Part shown: positions 36,024 through 46,160 of the stretch, in pieces
Layout: each line of letters starts with the position of its first letter
Position numbering within the stretch: the first letter of the stretch is position 1
NCBI RefSeq assembly: GCF_001952855.1
Contig: NZ_LPNO01000013.1
Location: 370,970 to 434,969 of the forward strand
DNA: 64,000 nucleotides
Origin: Pseudomonas sp. ATCC PTA-122608
GTDB taxonomy: Bacteria > Pseudomonadota > Gammaproteobacteria > Pseudomonadales > Pseudomonadaceae
Direction: 5' to 3'
The notes under the pieces: generated by a model
What the model was told of the DNA's origin: nothing
What the model saw: only the letters and a program-made list of their open reading frames with translations
The model's database searches: none
Position numbers and translations under genes: made by a program

Positions 36024-36913
36024 TCTAGAACCTTATGGGGGTTGGCCCGTTCGAGGGCGCGGGGCGCCCAGGGGAAAAGCGCTTCGATCCGTGTGCCAAA
36101 GCCTGGCTGGCTATTGACGGACAATGTGCCGCCCAGTTGATCAATCCGCTCGGACATCCCGGCCATGCCCCGCTGGCCTTCCTGGGCGGGGTTGATGGCG
36201 GGCGAGAAGCCCAGGCCGTCATCACTGATAAACAGTGAAAGGCCTTCGGGCAGGCGTTGCAGGCGTACCAGCAGGTTGCGTGCCTGGGCATGGCGCAGCA
36301 TGTTGGTGACGGCTTCCTGAGTAATGCGAAAGGCAGCAACGGCCATTTCTTCCGGGATGCCGGTCAGCCGTTGATGGCATTCCAGGCTCCAGCTTACCTG
36401 GGTGTTTTCCAGAGTCTTGAGCAGGTGCGCCCGCAGGCTCGCCTCCAGCCCCAGGCTCGCCAACTGCCGGGGATTGAGGATGGCCGACACGTCCTGCACC
36501 TTGGCCAGTGTTTCGTTCAGGGTGTTGCACAGCACCGCACAATGCCCTTGCAGGTCTTCCGGCAGGCGGCGTTTGAGCCATTCACTTTGCAGCTTGGCGG
36601 CGGTCAACAGTTGGCCGATATCGTCGTGAAGTTCGCGGCTCAGGCGATGCCGTTCGTTCTCTTGGACCTGTAACAGACGTTCGGCCAGTTCCTGGGGCTG
36701 GAACTTGATGGACTTGCGTGAGCGCCACTGTTGCAGGCCCACCACCAACAGGGTGGCCAGGTTCAATAGCAGCAAGGCCAGAGGCAGATCGGCCGAGCGT
36801 GCATAAGCCCACAGGCTGAGCAGGCACGCGCACAGGCATAGCGCGAGGGTCATCCTGCGTGCATTGCTTCGGGACACGGACCTTGCGATGAGTGACTTCA
36901 GGCTGGCGTACAT
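36020..36913 (-). CDS. Membrane sensor histidine kinase (HisKA_3)
   Basis: The 297-residue protein has two N-terminal membrane segments (about 22-38 and 44-60), a HisKA_3 domain with H96 in RELHDDIGQLL, and an HATPase domain with ITQEAVTNMLRHAQA and DDGLGFS. Little sensory domain is present, so it probably senses through the membrane region. The first ATG lacks a clear ribosome site; an internal ATG at residue 21 is an alternative. It is co-transcribed with the response regulator. Confidence 0.93.
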   Translation of the reverse strand: MYASLKSLIARSVSRSNARRMTLALCLCACLLSLWAYARSADLPLALLLLNLATLLVVGLQQWRSRKSIKFQPQELAERLLQVQENERHRLSRELHDDIGQLLTAAKLQSEWLKRRLPEDLQGHCAVLCNTLNETLAKVQDVSAILNPRQLASLGLEASLRAHLLKTLENTQVSWSLECHQRLTGIPEEMAVAAFRITQEAVTNMLRHAQARNLLVRLQRLPEGLSLFISDDGLGFSPAINPAQEGQRGMAGMSERIDQLGGTLSVNSQPGFGTRIEALFPWAPRALERANPHKVLE

Positions 36914-37234
36914 AGGAGGCGCATTTCACGTTTATATGCATCATGAAGTTGAGTCACTTCGAGCGGGGCATGGTACCACCACTATTACCGTTGGTCGCCT
37001 TTCGCCGAGCTTGATGAGGCGTATTAATCATGGCAGCGCCCCGGGAGGGAGTCCCGGAGTTCAAAGAGTGGGGGGAGTTGTATCATTGAAGTTGTTTTGT
37101 ATCGGTATTGTCGTTAGTGGCTTATTGATATTTTTCTGCTAACGACGACGTCATGCATGATTAGTTGTGGCTGTCGTTTTTGGATAAGTCAGCAATTTAA
37201 TGCGACATTTTTGTCGAGTAAATGAGAAGAAAAC
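36914..37234. other. Intergenic region without clear gene
   Basis: The region is AT-rich for this genome. A short plus-strand frame starting TTG at 37086 behind GGGGGAG would encode an 18-residue hydrophobic peptide ending at 37142. I do not regard it as established. No tRNA or known RNA was recognised. Confidence 0.3.
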
Positions 37235-37684
37235 TCAAATCGCGTAAGGCCTGTGATGCTGTTGTGTGTAGCCAAAATTGCTTTGCGGGATGTGTTGAAC
37301 GACGGTGGCAATCAGCACGTTTTGTTCGGTTTCATCCAGGCTGAGTTTGCCGGTTTTTGCGTCGATCAACTCCAGTTGCCAGGCCAGCAATGTGAGGCAC
37401 GCATTCAGCGCATCCAGCGCCTGGTCATGCAGTTGCAGTGGGCTGGCGGCATTGCTGATCAAGTACTGTACATGCCGGGAGAACTCGCCAATGGCCCGCA
37501 GGGCAAGGGCGTCGGATTTTTCGGCGAGCTTGATCAGGCTGCTTTTCATACAGTCGATCGCGTCGCTGTCGTTTCGGATCAAATGCAGGTGGCTCAAGCA
37601 CTCCTGGGACTTGGCCAGCAGCATTTCCGCCTCCAGGAGAAACTCGGGAAGTGCAAGTTGCCACTCTGTGCCGTCGTTCATCAT
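37235..37684 (-). CDS. Helical hypothetical protein near cheV
   Basis: The 149-residue protein starts at ATG 37684, 6 nt after GGAG. It is almost entirely helical with an acidic profile. Blocks such as LLEAEMLLAKSQECLSHLHL and ALRAIGEFSRHVQYLISNA resemble a four-helix bundle, the architecture of Hpt domains, but I see no HxxKG phosphotransfer motif. The neighbourhood includes a two-component system and cheV. A chemotaxis or relay role is possible but not shown. Confidence 0.65.
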   Translation of the reverse strand: MMNDGTEWQLALPEFLLEAEMLLAKSQECLSHLHLIRNDSDAIDCMKSSLIKLAEKSDALALRAIGEFSRHVQYLISNAASPLQLHDQALDALNACLTLLAWQLELIDAKTGKLSLDETEQNVLIATVVQHIPQSNFGYTQQHHRPYAI

Positions 37685-38232
37685 GCAAGTCTCCAAAACA
37701 TACGGTCGGATAATGAGATGTCGCACTGGGTGAATGGCTTCAAAGTACTGCTGAAATATGACGAATATCTGTAGGTTGCTTCCGACTTTCCAGTAGGACT
37801 TTTATTTGATTGATCGCCGCGATCGTTTGAACCCCCCTGATTGCTCAAGGGCATCCGCACAACTTCTTTGGTTGCCAAGACGTAAGTCTTAGGACGACCC
37901 GTGGGCCGTGGGCTTGCGATAGCCAACAAAAGCCTGACTCCATTCATGCAATGAGAATGGCGTCACATTAATGGCTATTAGATATCGCGAATATCAGGTT
38001 GGTCCTGATTGTGGATAGGGGAATCCCTTACATAGGGGAACCTCGCGCTGACTTTGCGGTCACGCGACGGCGGTGATGGGTGTTGTGTGGAAGCTGGCTC
38101 AGTAAAGCATGATGTCAGTGTGACATCAATGGATTTGCATGGCATTTTAATGGGGGTCAAGGTCCGGCGTTTGCCGCCGATAACCTGCTTCAGTGACCAG
38201 CACTATCCATCCGCTAAACCCAGGAGTCTTTA
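37685..38232. promoter_or_regulatory. Regulatory region upstream of cheV
   Basis: This 548-bp region has no convincing ORF. It contains a perfect inverted repeat TGATGTCA-GTG-TGACATCA (38110-38128), two nearby ATAGGGGAA repeats and a candidate sigma-28 promoter (listed separately). It probably controls cheV and, in the other direction, the helical protein gene. Confidence 0.6.
38157..38183 (+). promoter_or_regulatory. Sigma-28 (FliA)-type promoter for cheV
   Basis: GCCGATAA at 38176-38183 matches the sigma-28 -10 consensus exactly. Eleven bases upstream, TCAAGGTC at 38157-38164 matches five of eight bases of TAAAGTTT. The site is about 50 bp before the cheV start, consistent with late flagellar/chemotaxis regulation. 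Confidence 0.75.
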
Positions 38233-39168
38233 ATGGCCGGCATTCTCGACACGGTAGATCAACGCACACAATTGGTGGGTGAGAATCGCCTGGAGATCCT
38301 CATGTTTCGCCTGGCCGGGCGGCAGCTGTTCGCGATCAACGTGTTCAAGGTGCAGGAAGTGCTGCAACTGCCCAAGTTGACCCTGATGCCCCAGCGCCAT
38401 CCGTTTGTCTGCGGCGTGGTCAACCTGCGTGGCCAGACGTTGCCGGTGATCGACCTGTCCCAGGCGATTGGCATGCGCCCGCTGATTCCGGGGCCCAACA
38501 GCACCATTATCGTCACCGAGTACAACCGTTCGGTGCAGGCATTCCTGGTGGGCGGTGTCGACCGCATCGTCAACATGAACTGGGAGGCGATCCTGCCACC
38601 CCCGGCGAGTGCCGGGCGCCAGCATTACCTGACGGCCATCAGCAAGGTCGATGACCAGTTGGTGGAAATCATCGACGTGGAAAAAGTCCTCGCCGAAATC
38701 GTGCCCTACAACGCCAAGGTTTCCCGCGAGAAACTCGAAGACCCGGTACTGGAGCGCGCCCGCGGCCGCGAAGTGCTGCTGGTGGATGACTCCAACGTCG
38801 CCCTCTCGCAACTGCGTGACACCCTCGGCCAACTGGGGGTGAAGATGCACATCGCCAGCGATGGCCTCAAGGCCCTGAACATGCTCAAGGGTTGGGCCGA
38901 CAGCGGTCAGGTGATGACCGACAAGCTGTTGATGATCTTCACCGACGCCGAAATGCCCGAGATGGACGGCTACCGCCTGACCACCGAGATTCGCAACGAC
39001 CCGCGCCTGCGTGGCCTGTACGTGGTGCTGCACACGTCGTTGTCCGGCAGCTTCAATGATTCGATGGTGAAGAAGGTCGGCTGCGACAACTTCCTCTCCA
39101 AGTTCCAGCCCGACAAGTTGGTGGACGTTGTGCGTCAGCGCCTGATGCTGGACGAAGTACCGGCTTGA
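38233..39168 (+). CDS. cheV: CheV, chemotaxis coupling/receiver protein
   Basis: The 311-residue protein combines an N-terminal CheW-like domain (about 15-160; MFRLAGRQLFAINVFKVQEV) with a receiver domain (about 178-308; phosphoacceptor D238 in IFTDAEMPEMDG, D185-D186 acidic pair). CheV couples chemoreceptors to CheA and its phosphorylation adapts the response. AGGAG precedes the ATG at 38233. A sigma-28-type promoter supports flagellar co-regulation. Confidence 0.96.
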   Translation: MAGILDTVDQRTQLVGENRLEILMFRLAGRQLFAINVFKVQEVLQLPKLTLMPQRHPFVCGVVNLRGQTLPVIDLSQAIGMRPLIPGPNSTIIVTEYNRSVQAFLVGGVDRIVNMNWEAILPPPASAGRQHYLTAISKVDDQLVEIIDVEKVLAEIVPYNAKVSREKLEDPVLERARGREVLLVDDSNVALSQLRDTLGQLGVKMHIASDGLKALNMLKGWADSGQVMTDKLLMIFTDAEMPEMDGYRLTTEIRNDPRLRGLYVVLHTSLSGSFNDSMVKKVGCDNFLSKFQPDKLVDVVRQRLMLDEVPA

Positions 39169-39207
39169 GCTTAGGGTGACGGCTTTGCCCCTCAGGAATG
39201 CAGGCCC

Positions 39208-40014
39208 ATGCTTCGTCTCAGCGCGTTGTACCGATACCCCTTGAAGTCCGGCAAGGGTGAAACCTTGCAGCAGATCAGCCTGGACAAGCTGGGGCTCGAC
39301 GGGGATCGACGCTGGATGCTGGTGGACGAAGCCAGCGGGCGGTTCCTGACCCAGCGGGCCGTGGCCAAAATGAGCCAGCTGTCGGCGCTGTGGAACAGTG
39401 CCGGTGGCCTGACCTTGAGCGCCGAAGGCCAACCGGCCCTCGACGTGCCACTGCCCGGCAGCGATGCCGAGTTGCGCGGCGTGACCATCTGGCGCGACAC
39501 CTTGCGCGTGCCCGACGCCGGTGATGAAGCGGGTGCCTGGGTCAGCGAGTTCATCGGCAAACCCACGCGGCTGGTGCAAGTGCCGCTGGCACGGGCACGT
39601 ACGACCGAGGCCGGCTACGGCAATGACGATGACAAGGTCGCGTTTGCCGATGGTTTTCCGTTGCTGCTGATCGGCCAGGCGTCGCTGGATGACTTGTCGC
39701 AGCGAGTCGGTCGGCCGATGGAAATGCTGCGTTTTCGTCCCAACCTGGTGATCGAGGGCAGCGAAGCGTTTGCTGAGGACGGTTGGAAGCGGGTACGGAT
39801 TGGCGACGTGGAGTTTCGCGTGGTCAAGTCCTGCTCACGCTGCATCCTGACCACCATCGACCCGGCGAGCGGCGAACGCAGCGCCGACCGCGAACCGCTG
39901 GCCACCCTCAAGACCTACCGCGAGCGAGAGGGTGATGTGATGTTTGGGCAGAACCTGGTCAACGATGGTGTGGGTCGCCTGGAAGTCGGTATGCCGGTGA
40001 CGATCCTGGAGTAA
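39208..40014 (+). CDS. MOSC-domain molybdenum-cofactor protein (YcbX-like)
   Basis: The 268-residue protein has a MOSC N-terminal beta-barrel domain (about 1-120; LSALYRYPLKSGKGETLQQI) and a MOSC domain (about 130-266) with the cysteine motif RVVKSCSRCILTTIDP. Such proteins (YcbX, mARC) bind molybdenum cofactor and reduce N-hydroxylated compounds. YcbX usually has a ferredoxin domain as well; this one does not. It lies 39 nt after cheV but is probably functionally independent. A bidirectional terminator follows. Confidence 0.9.
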   Translation: MLRLSALYRYPLKSGKGETLQQISLDKLGLDGDRRWMLVDEASGRFLTQRAVAKMSQLSALWNSAGGLTLSAEGQPALDVPLPGSDAELRGVTIWRDTLRVPDAGDEAGAWVSEFIGKPTRLVQVPLARARTTEAGYGNDDDKVAFADGFPLLLIGQASLDDLSQRVGRPMEMLRFRPNLVIEGSEAFAEDGWKRVRIGDVEFRVVKSCSRCILTTIDPASGERSADREPLATLKTYREREGDVMFGQNLVNDGVGRLEVGMPVTILE

Positions 40015-40028
40015 GCAGCGCTTAAATG

Positions 40029-40063
40029 AAAAATGCCCGTCTCTTGCGAGACGGGCATTTTTT
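40029..40063. terminator. Bidirectional terminator between MOSC gene and ppnP
   Basis: AAAAATGCCCGTCTC and GAGACGGGCATTTTTT form a 15-bp stem with A-run and T-run on both sides. It is 15 nt after the MOSC stop and 17 nt after the ppnP stop, so it ends both convergent genes. Confidence 0.95.
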
Positions 40064-40079
40064 ATGGCCGGCGCAAAGA

Positions 40080-40364
40080 TCAGCCGCGGTATTCGCACAG
40101 GTAAGCCGTGTCGACCGCTACCTTCAGCTGGAACTTGCTGTTGGCAGGCACGTTGAACTGGCTACCGGCTTCGAAGGTTTCCCAGTCTGTGCTGTCTGGC
40201 AGCTTGACGGTCAGCGCGCCCGACACCACGTGCATGATTTCACGCTGGGCGGTGCCGAATTCGTATTCACCCGGGGCCATGACGCCGATGGTCGCCGGAC
40301 CTTCTGCTGTGCCGAAAGCGATCGACTTGACGGTGCCGTCGAAGTACTCGTTGACTTTAAACAT
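40080..40364 (-). CDS. ppnP: Pyrimidine/purine nucleoside phosphorylase PpnP
   Basis: The 94-residue single-cupin protein (DUF1255) matches PpnP/YaiE by length and by [20 protein letters not shown] and [16 protein letters not shown]. In E. coli the homologue phosphorolyses several nucleosides. It is the end gene of a minus-strand pair with the exonuclease, 47 nt apart. The convergent terminator follows. Confidence 0.95.
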   Translation of the reverse strand: MFKVNEYFDGTVKSIAFGTAEGPATIGVMAPGEYEFGTAQREIMHVVSGALTVKLPDSTDWETFEAGSQFNVPANSKFQLKVAVDTAYLCEYRG

Positions 40365-40411
40365 GGGCGAATCCTCGGAAAAGGGTCAAGAAAGGTCGGC
40401 CAGTATGCCTT

Positions 40412-40954
40412 CTACACGGGCAAAATCAACGGCAGCAGCCGTGCGGTATTGCGCGCATCTTCCAGCGCCCGGTGCTGCTGGCCATGGAACTGCATGCCCG
40501 CCAGTTGCAGCGCGCCGTTGAGCCCCAGCGGCTTGTCCAGGCGCCGGGCCTTGGCGAAGCGTTGCTTGAGGTTCACGTGAGGGGTCTGGCCCAGCACGCT
40601 GCTCAAGCCATGGCGCTGCCACTCCAGCTCCAGTTGCTGGCGGTCGTAATCGCCCCAACTCGCCCAGCCTTCCAGGCGCGCGTGGTGTTGACCGAGCCAG
40701 CGTTCGAACAGCGGCCACACCTCAATCAACGGTGCGGCAGCATCGATATTTGCCTGGGTGATGTGGGTCAACTGGCGGCAGAAGGACGTCAGCAACGGCC
40801 TGCGCAACGGCCGCACGAAACGCTGGAAATGGTCCAGTTCACGGCCCTGGCGGTTGACCAGGCTCACGCCGATTTCGATGATTTCCATCTCGGTCACGGG
40901 CCAGCCGCCTTCATCCGTTGTGGCTTCAAGATCAATAATCAGCCAATGAGGCAT
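40412..40954 (-). CDS. DEDDh 3'-5' exonuclease (ERI1/RNase T-like)
   Basis: The 180-residue protein has the DEDDh pattern: D8 and E10 in LIIDLEAT, an aspartate in WASWGDYDRQQL, and the final H/D in HRALEDARNTARL. It resembles ERI1-type exonucleases that trim RNA 3' ends or act on DNA. It precedes ppnP in a probable operon. A 71-nt gap separates it from the atuF gene. Confidence 0.9.
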   Translation of the reverse strand: MPHWLIIDLEATTDEGGWPVTEMEIIEIGVSLVNRQGRELDHFQRFVRPLRRPLLTSFCRQLTHITQANIDAAAPLIEVWPLFERWLGQHHARLEGWASWGDYDRQQLELEWQRHGLSSVLGQTPHVNLKQRFAKARRLDKPLGLNGALQLAGMQFHGQQHRALEDARNTARLLPLILPV

Positions 40955-41025
40955 CGCAGGTTCCCGTACTCTTCCCGTCCTGATGGGGATAGAGCGTAGC
41001 CAAGCCTGCTAGTTCCGCCCAGCGG

Positions 41026-42960
<1,935 letters not shown>

Positions 42961-42984
42961 GGTGTTGTCCCTTGGCTTGTCGGG

Positions 42985-44154
42985 TACATATCCGTTTCTT
43001 TGGTAACGGCCGCTTATGGTTCCGGTCTTACAGCGGGTCACTTTTGAAAAGCCGGAATGCCGGCCCAGTCAAAAGTAACCAAAACGCTCTGCCCCGCCTG
43101 TCGGCACCTCGCCTAGGCTCGGCGTTCCCTCACTCCGGCATTGCTCCGCGGGCCGCCGCGACGGGCCATCCATGGCCCGGCGCGGCTAAACCGGCGTCCT
43201 GCCGGTTTACCCGCTCCGCACTGCCTGCGTTCGGCCTCGGGCTGAATGGGGCAGTCAGATCAAGATCAAAAGCAGATCAAGAGCACAGCGGCCTCCCGGC
43301 TGGCTTCCTTCTCTGTAGGAGCGAGCTTGCTCGCGAAAAACCTGAGACCGCCGCGTTCATTCAGGATGCCCGCGTCATCGTTAACGACCTTCGCGAGCAA
43401 GCCCGCTCCCACATTTTGAACCGTGCCCGCTTTAGCTTTTGATTTTGCCTTTGCTTCACCACACTGAAGCCAGCCTGTAGCGGCCTCCCGGCCGGCTTCC
43501 TTCTCTGTAGGAGCGAGCTTGCTCGCGAAAAACCTGAGGGCGCCGCGCTCATCCAGAATGCCAGCGTCATCGTTAACGACCTTCGCGAGCAAGCCCGCTC
43601 CCACATTTTGAACCGTGCCCGCTTTAGCTTTTGATTTGGCTGTTGCTTCACCACACTCAAGCCGGCCTGTAGCGGCCTCCCGGCCGGCTTCCTTCTTTGT
43701 AGGAGCGAGCTTGCTCGCGAAAAACCTGAGGGCGCCGCGTTCATTCAGGATGCCCGCGTCATCGTTAACGACCTTCGCGAGCAAGCCCGCTCCCACATTT
43801 CGAACCGTGCCCGCTTTAGCTTTTGATTTGGCTGTTGCTTCACCACACTCAAGCCGGCCTGTAGGCCGCTGTGCTTTTGATTTTGATCTTGATCTTAGGC
43901 GCCCCGTTAAACCACGCTGGCCGAACGCAGGCTTTGGAGCGTGGGTAACCCGGCAGGACGCCGGGTTAGCCGCGCTGGGCCAAGGATGGCCCATCGCGGC
44001 GGCCCACGCTCCAAAGCCGGAGTGAGGGCACACCGAGCCTAGGCGAGGTGCCGAGTGGTGGGGCAAGAGCGTTTTGGTTACTTTTGCGCTTTTCAAAAGT
44101 GACCCGCTGTAAGAGCGGAACCAATCGAAGCCATCACCCAAACAACGGATATGC
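42985..44154. repeat. Large nested inverted-repeat element, copy D, with triplicated core
   Basis: This 1170-bp element lies between atuF and atuE in the terpene cluster, 24 bp before atuF's start and 7 bp before atuE's stop. The arm hairpins match the family. The left arm carries a 16-bp variant segment (CCGGAATGCCGGCCCAGT region) shared only with copy E. The core is repeated three times with a 192-bp period, giving REP doublets at 43315-43412, 43507-43604 and 43699-43796. Confidence 0.9.
43315..43796. repeat. Three tandem 192-bp REP-doublet units within element D
   Basis: Start positions 43315, 43507 and 43699 are each 192 bp apart. Each unit holds one REP doublet and about 95 bp of flanking sequence ending CGGCCTCCCGGCCGG. 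The other four elements have one unit, so this is a local amplification, perhaps by slippage or unequal recombination. Confidence 0.92.
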
Positions 44155-44161
44155 CCCCAAT

Positions 44162-44935
44162 TCATCGCGCCCACCGCGGCTTGCGCTTCTGCACAAAAGC
44201 CTGAGTCCCCTCAATCCCTTCCTCGCCCCAAACCGCCTCGGCAAACCACTCAGCCGCCTGATCCAGCAACGGCCCCAAAGCCTGCTCACCACTGGCCAAC
44301 ACCAACGCCTTGGTCCGCGCATTAGCCCCCGGAGCACAACGCAAAACCTGCCCCAACACCTCATCCACCCGCTCCGCCAACGCCTGCGGATCGTGCTCCA
44401 CAAAATGCACCAACCCCAACCGCAGCGCCTCGACCCCATCAAACCGCGCCGCCGTCAAAGCCAACCGCCGCGCCTGAGTCAGCCCGATACGCTTCACCAC
44501 AAACGGCGCAATCTGCGCCGGCAACAACCCAAGGCTGGTCTCCGGCAACCCAAACTGCGCCTGATGATCCGCAATCGCCACATCACTGACACACACCAAC
44601 CCCAACCCGCCCCCAAGCACCGCACCCTGAAGCACCACAATCACCACCTGCGGCAACGCCTCAACTTCCTGCAGCAGTGCGCCAAACGCCCGGTTCAACG
44701 CCTGCAACCCACCCGTGGCCCCGGCGCGCGCCATGTCCTTCACATCCCCACCCGCCGAAAAATGCCCACCGGCGCCACTGATAACCACCGCCCGCAAGGC
44801 TTTATCCCCTGACACATCGGCCAGTACCGCCCGCAACTCGGTCACCATCTCAAGGCTCATGGCATTCCGGCTGTCAGGCCGATTGAGCGTCACATGCAAC
44901 ACCCCGTTATGCGGCTCCAGCAACAACGTATTCAC
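44162..44935 (-). CDS. atuE: AtuE, isohexenylglutaconyl-CoA hydratase
   Basis: The 257-residue crotonase-fold protein has the oxyanion-hole segments SAGGDVKDMAR and VLQGAVLGGGLGLVCVSDVA. It resembles enoyl-CoA hydratases and fits the AtuE position between AtuD and AtuF. It would hydrate isohexenylglutaconyl-CoA produced by the carboxylase. GTG 44935 overlaps the atuD stop by 4 nt. Its stop is 7 bp from element D. Confidence 0.88.
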   Translation of the reverse strand: MNTLLLEPHNGVLHVTLNRPDSRNAMSLEMVTELRAVLADVSGDKALRAVVISGAGGHFSAGGDVKDMARAGATGGLQALNRAFGALLQEVEALPQVVIVVLQGAVLGGGLGLVCVSDVAIADHQAQFGLPETSLGLLPAQIAPFVVKRIGLTQARRLALTAARFDGVEALRLGLVHFVEHDPQALAERVDEVLGQVLRCAPGANARTKALVLASGEQALGPLLDQAAEWFAEAVWGEEGIEGTQAFVQKRKPRWAR

Positions 44936-46089
44936 GACTTTTTCCCCGGCAAGGTGCCCATCAATTTGCAGATGATCCCCAGCATGATCTCGTCCGCCCC
45001 GCCGCCAATCGACACCAACCGCACATCCCGATAAGCCCGGGCCACCGGGTTGTCCCACATGAACCCCATACCGCCCCAATATTGCAGGCAACTGTCACTC
45101 ACTTCCCGTCCCAGGCGCCCGGCCTTGAGCTTGGCCATCGAGGCCAGTCGCGTCACGTCCTGGCCCTTGATGTACTGCTCGGTGGCCTGGTACACCAGCG
45201 CCCGCAGGCATTCGATTTCGGTAGACAGTTCGGCCAAGCGAAAGTGGATCACCTGGTTGTCGATCAACGGCTTGCCAAAGGTCTTGCGCTCCTTGCAGTA
45301 CTCGATGGTGCTGTCGATGCAGTACTCCAGGCCCTTGACCATATTGGCCGCGCCGAACAGTCGCTCTTCCTGGAACTGCAGCATCTGCATCATGAACCCC
45401 GCACCTTCATGGCCGATGCGGTTGCGCTGGGGGATGCGCACGTCGTCGAAAAACACTTGGGCGGTTTCCGAGCTGTGCATGCCGAGCTTTTCCAGGGGCG
45501 GGCTAACGCTGATACCCGGGGTGTTCATCGGCACCATGATCAGCGACTTGTTGATGTGTGGCTTGTCGTCGGAGGTGTTGGCCAGCAGGCAGATAAAGTC
45601 GGCGCTCGGTGAGTTGGTGATCCACATCTTGCTGCCGTTGATCACATAGTCGGTGCCGTCCTTGCGGGCATGGGTTTTCAGCCCGGCTACGTCGGAGCCG
45701 GCGCCGGTTTCCGAGACGCCAATGCAGCCCACGTGCTCGCCGCTGATGGCCGGGCGCAGGAATTCTTCGCGTAACTCATCGGAGCCGAAACGGGCCAGGG
45801 CCGGGGTGCACATGTCGGTTTGCACGCCGATGGACATCGGGATACCGCCGCAGCGGATGCTGCCGAATTCTTCGGCGGCGACGATGGAGTAACTGTAGTC
45901 GAGGCCCATGCCACCGAATTTTTCCGGCTTGGAGATACCCAGCAAACCGAGGTCGCCGGCCTTGCGGAAGATCTCGTGGATCGGGAAGCGTCCGGCCTTT
46001 TCCCATTCATCGACGTGGGGGTTGATCTCGCGCTCGACAAAGCCACGGACGGTGCGACGCAGTTCTTCGTGTTCCTGGGTGAAAATCAT
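44932..46089 (-). CDS. atuD: AtuD, citronellyl-CoA dehydrogenase
   Basis: The 385-residue acyl-CoA dehydrogenase has the FAD segments IGVSETGAGSDVAGLKTHAR and ITNSPSADF, and a C-terminal YWGGMGFMWDNPVARAYRDV block. It fits citronellyl-CoA dehydrogenase in the atu route. GGGAG precedes the ATG at 46089. The palindromic repeat lies between atuC and atuD. Confidence 0.9.
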   Translation of the reverse strand: MIFTQEHEELRRTVRGFVEREINPHVDEWEKAGRFPIHEIFRKAGDLGLLGISKPEKFGGMGLDYSYSIVAAEEFGSIRCGGIPMSIGVQTDMCTPALARFGSDELREEFLRPAISGEHVGCIGVSETGAGSDVAGLKTHARKDGTDYVINGSKMWITNSPSADFICLLANTSDDKPHINKSLIMVPMNTPGISVSPPLEKLGMHSSETAQVFFDDVRIPQRNRIGHEGAGFMMQMLQFQEERLFGAANMVKGLEYCIDSTIEYCKERKTFGKPLIDNQVIHFRLAELSTEIECLRALVYQATEQYIKGQDVTRLASMAKLKAGRLGREVSDSCLQYWGGMGFMWDNPVARAYRDVRLVSIGGGADEIMLGIICKLMGTLPGKKS

Positions 46090-46108
46090 TTTTATTGTTC
46101 TCCCTATG

Positions 46109-46154
46109 GGGACGCGGAGCGTCCCGGGCTGCATTCCCACGCGGGGCGTGGGAA
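46109..46154. repeat. Paired palindromic repeat in atuC-atuD gap
   Basis: GGGACGCGGAGCGTCCC (46109-46125) and TTCCCACGCGGGGCGTGGGAA (46134-46154) are adjacent hairpins. This pair is a second kind of intergenic palindrome, distinct from GAGCGAGCTTGCTCGC REPs, seen in many Pseudomonas genomes. It fills the 71-nt gap in an otherwise tight operon. Confidence 0.8.
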
Positions 46155-46160
46155 CGATCA

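Noticed and set aside
37086..37142. 18-residue hydrophobic ORF between the kinase and the helical protein gene
   Set aside because: It starts with TTG and is very short. A purine-rich stretch alone does not make it a gene.
38230..39579. Antisense ORF of 449 residues opposite cheV and the MOSC gene
   Set aside because: It lies wholly opposite two clear genes, and its sequence matches no family.
43315..43796. Possible CRISPR-like repeats in element D
   Set aside because: The period is 192 bp, repeats are not separated by unique spacers, there are only three, and no cas genes are nearby.
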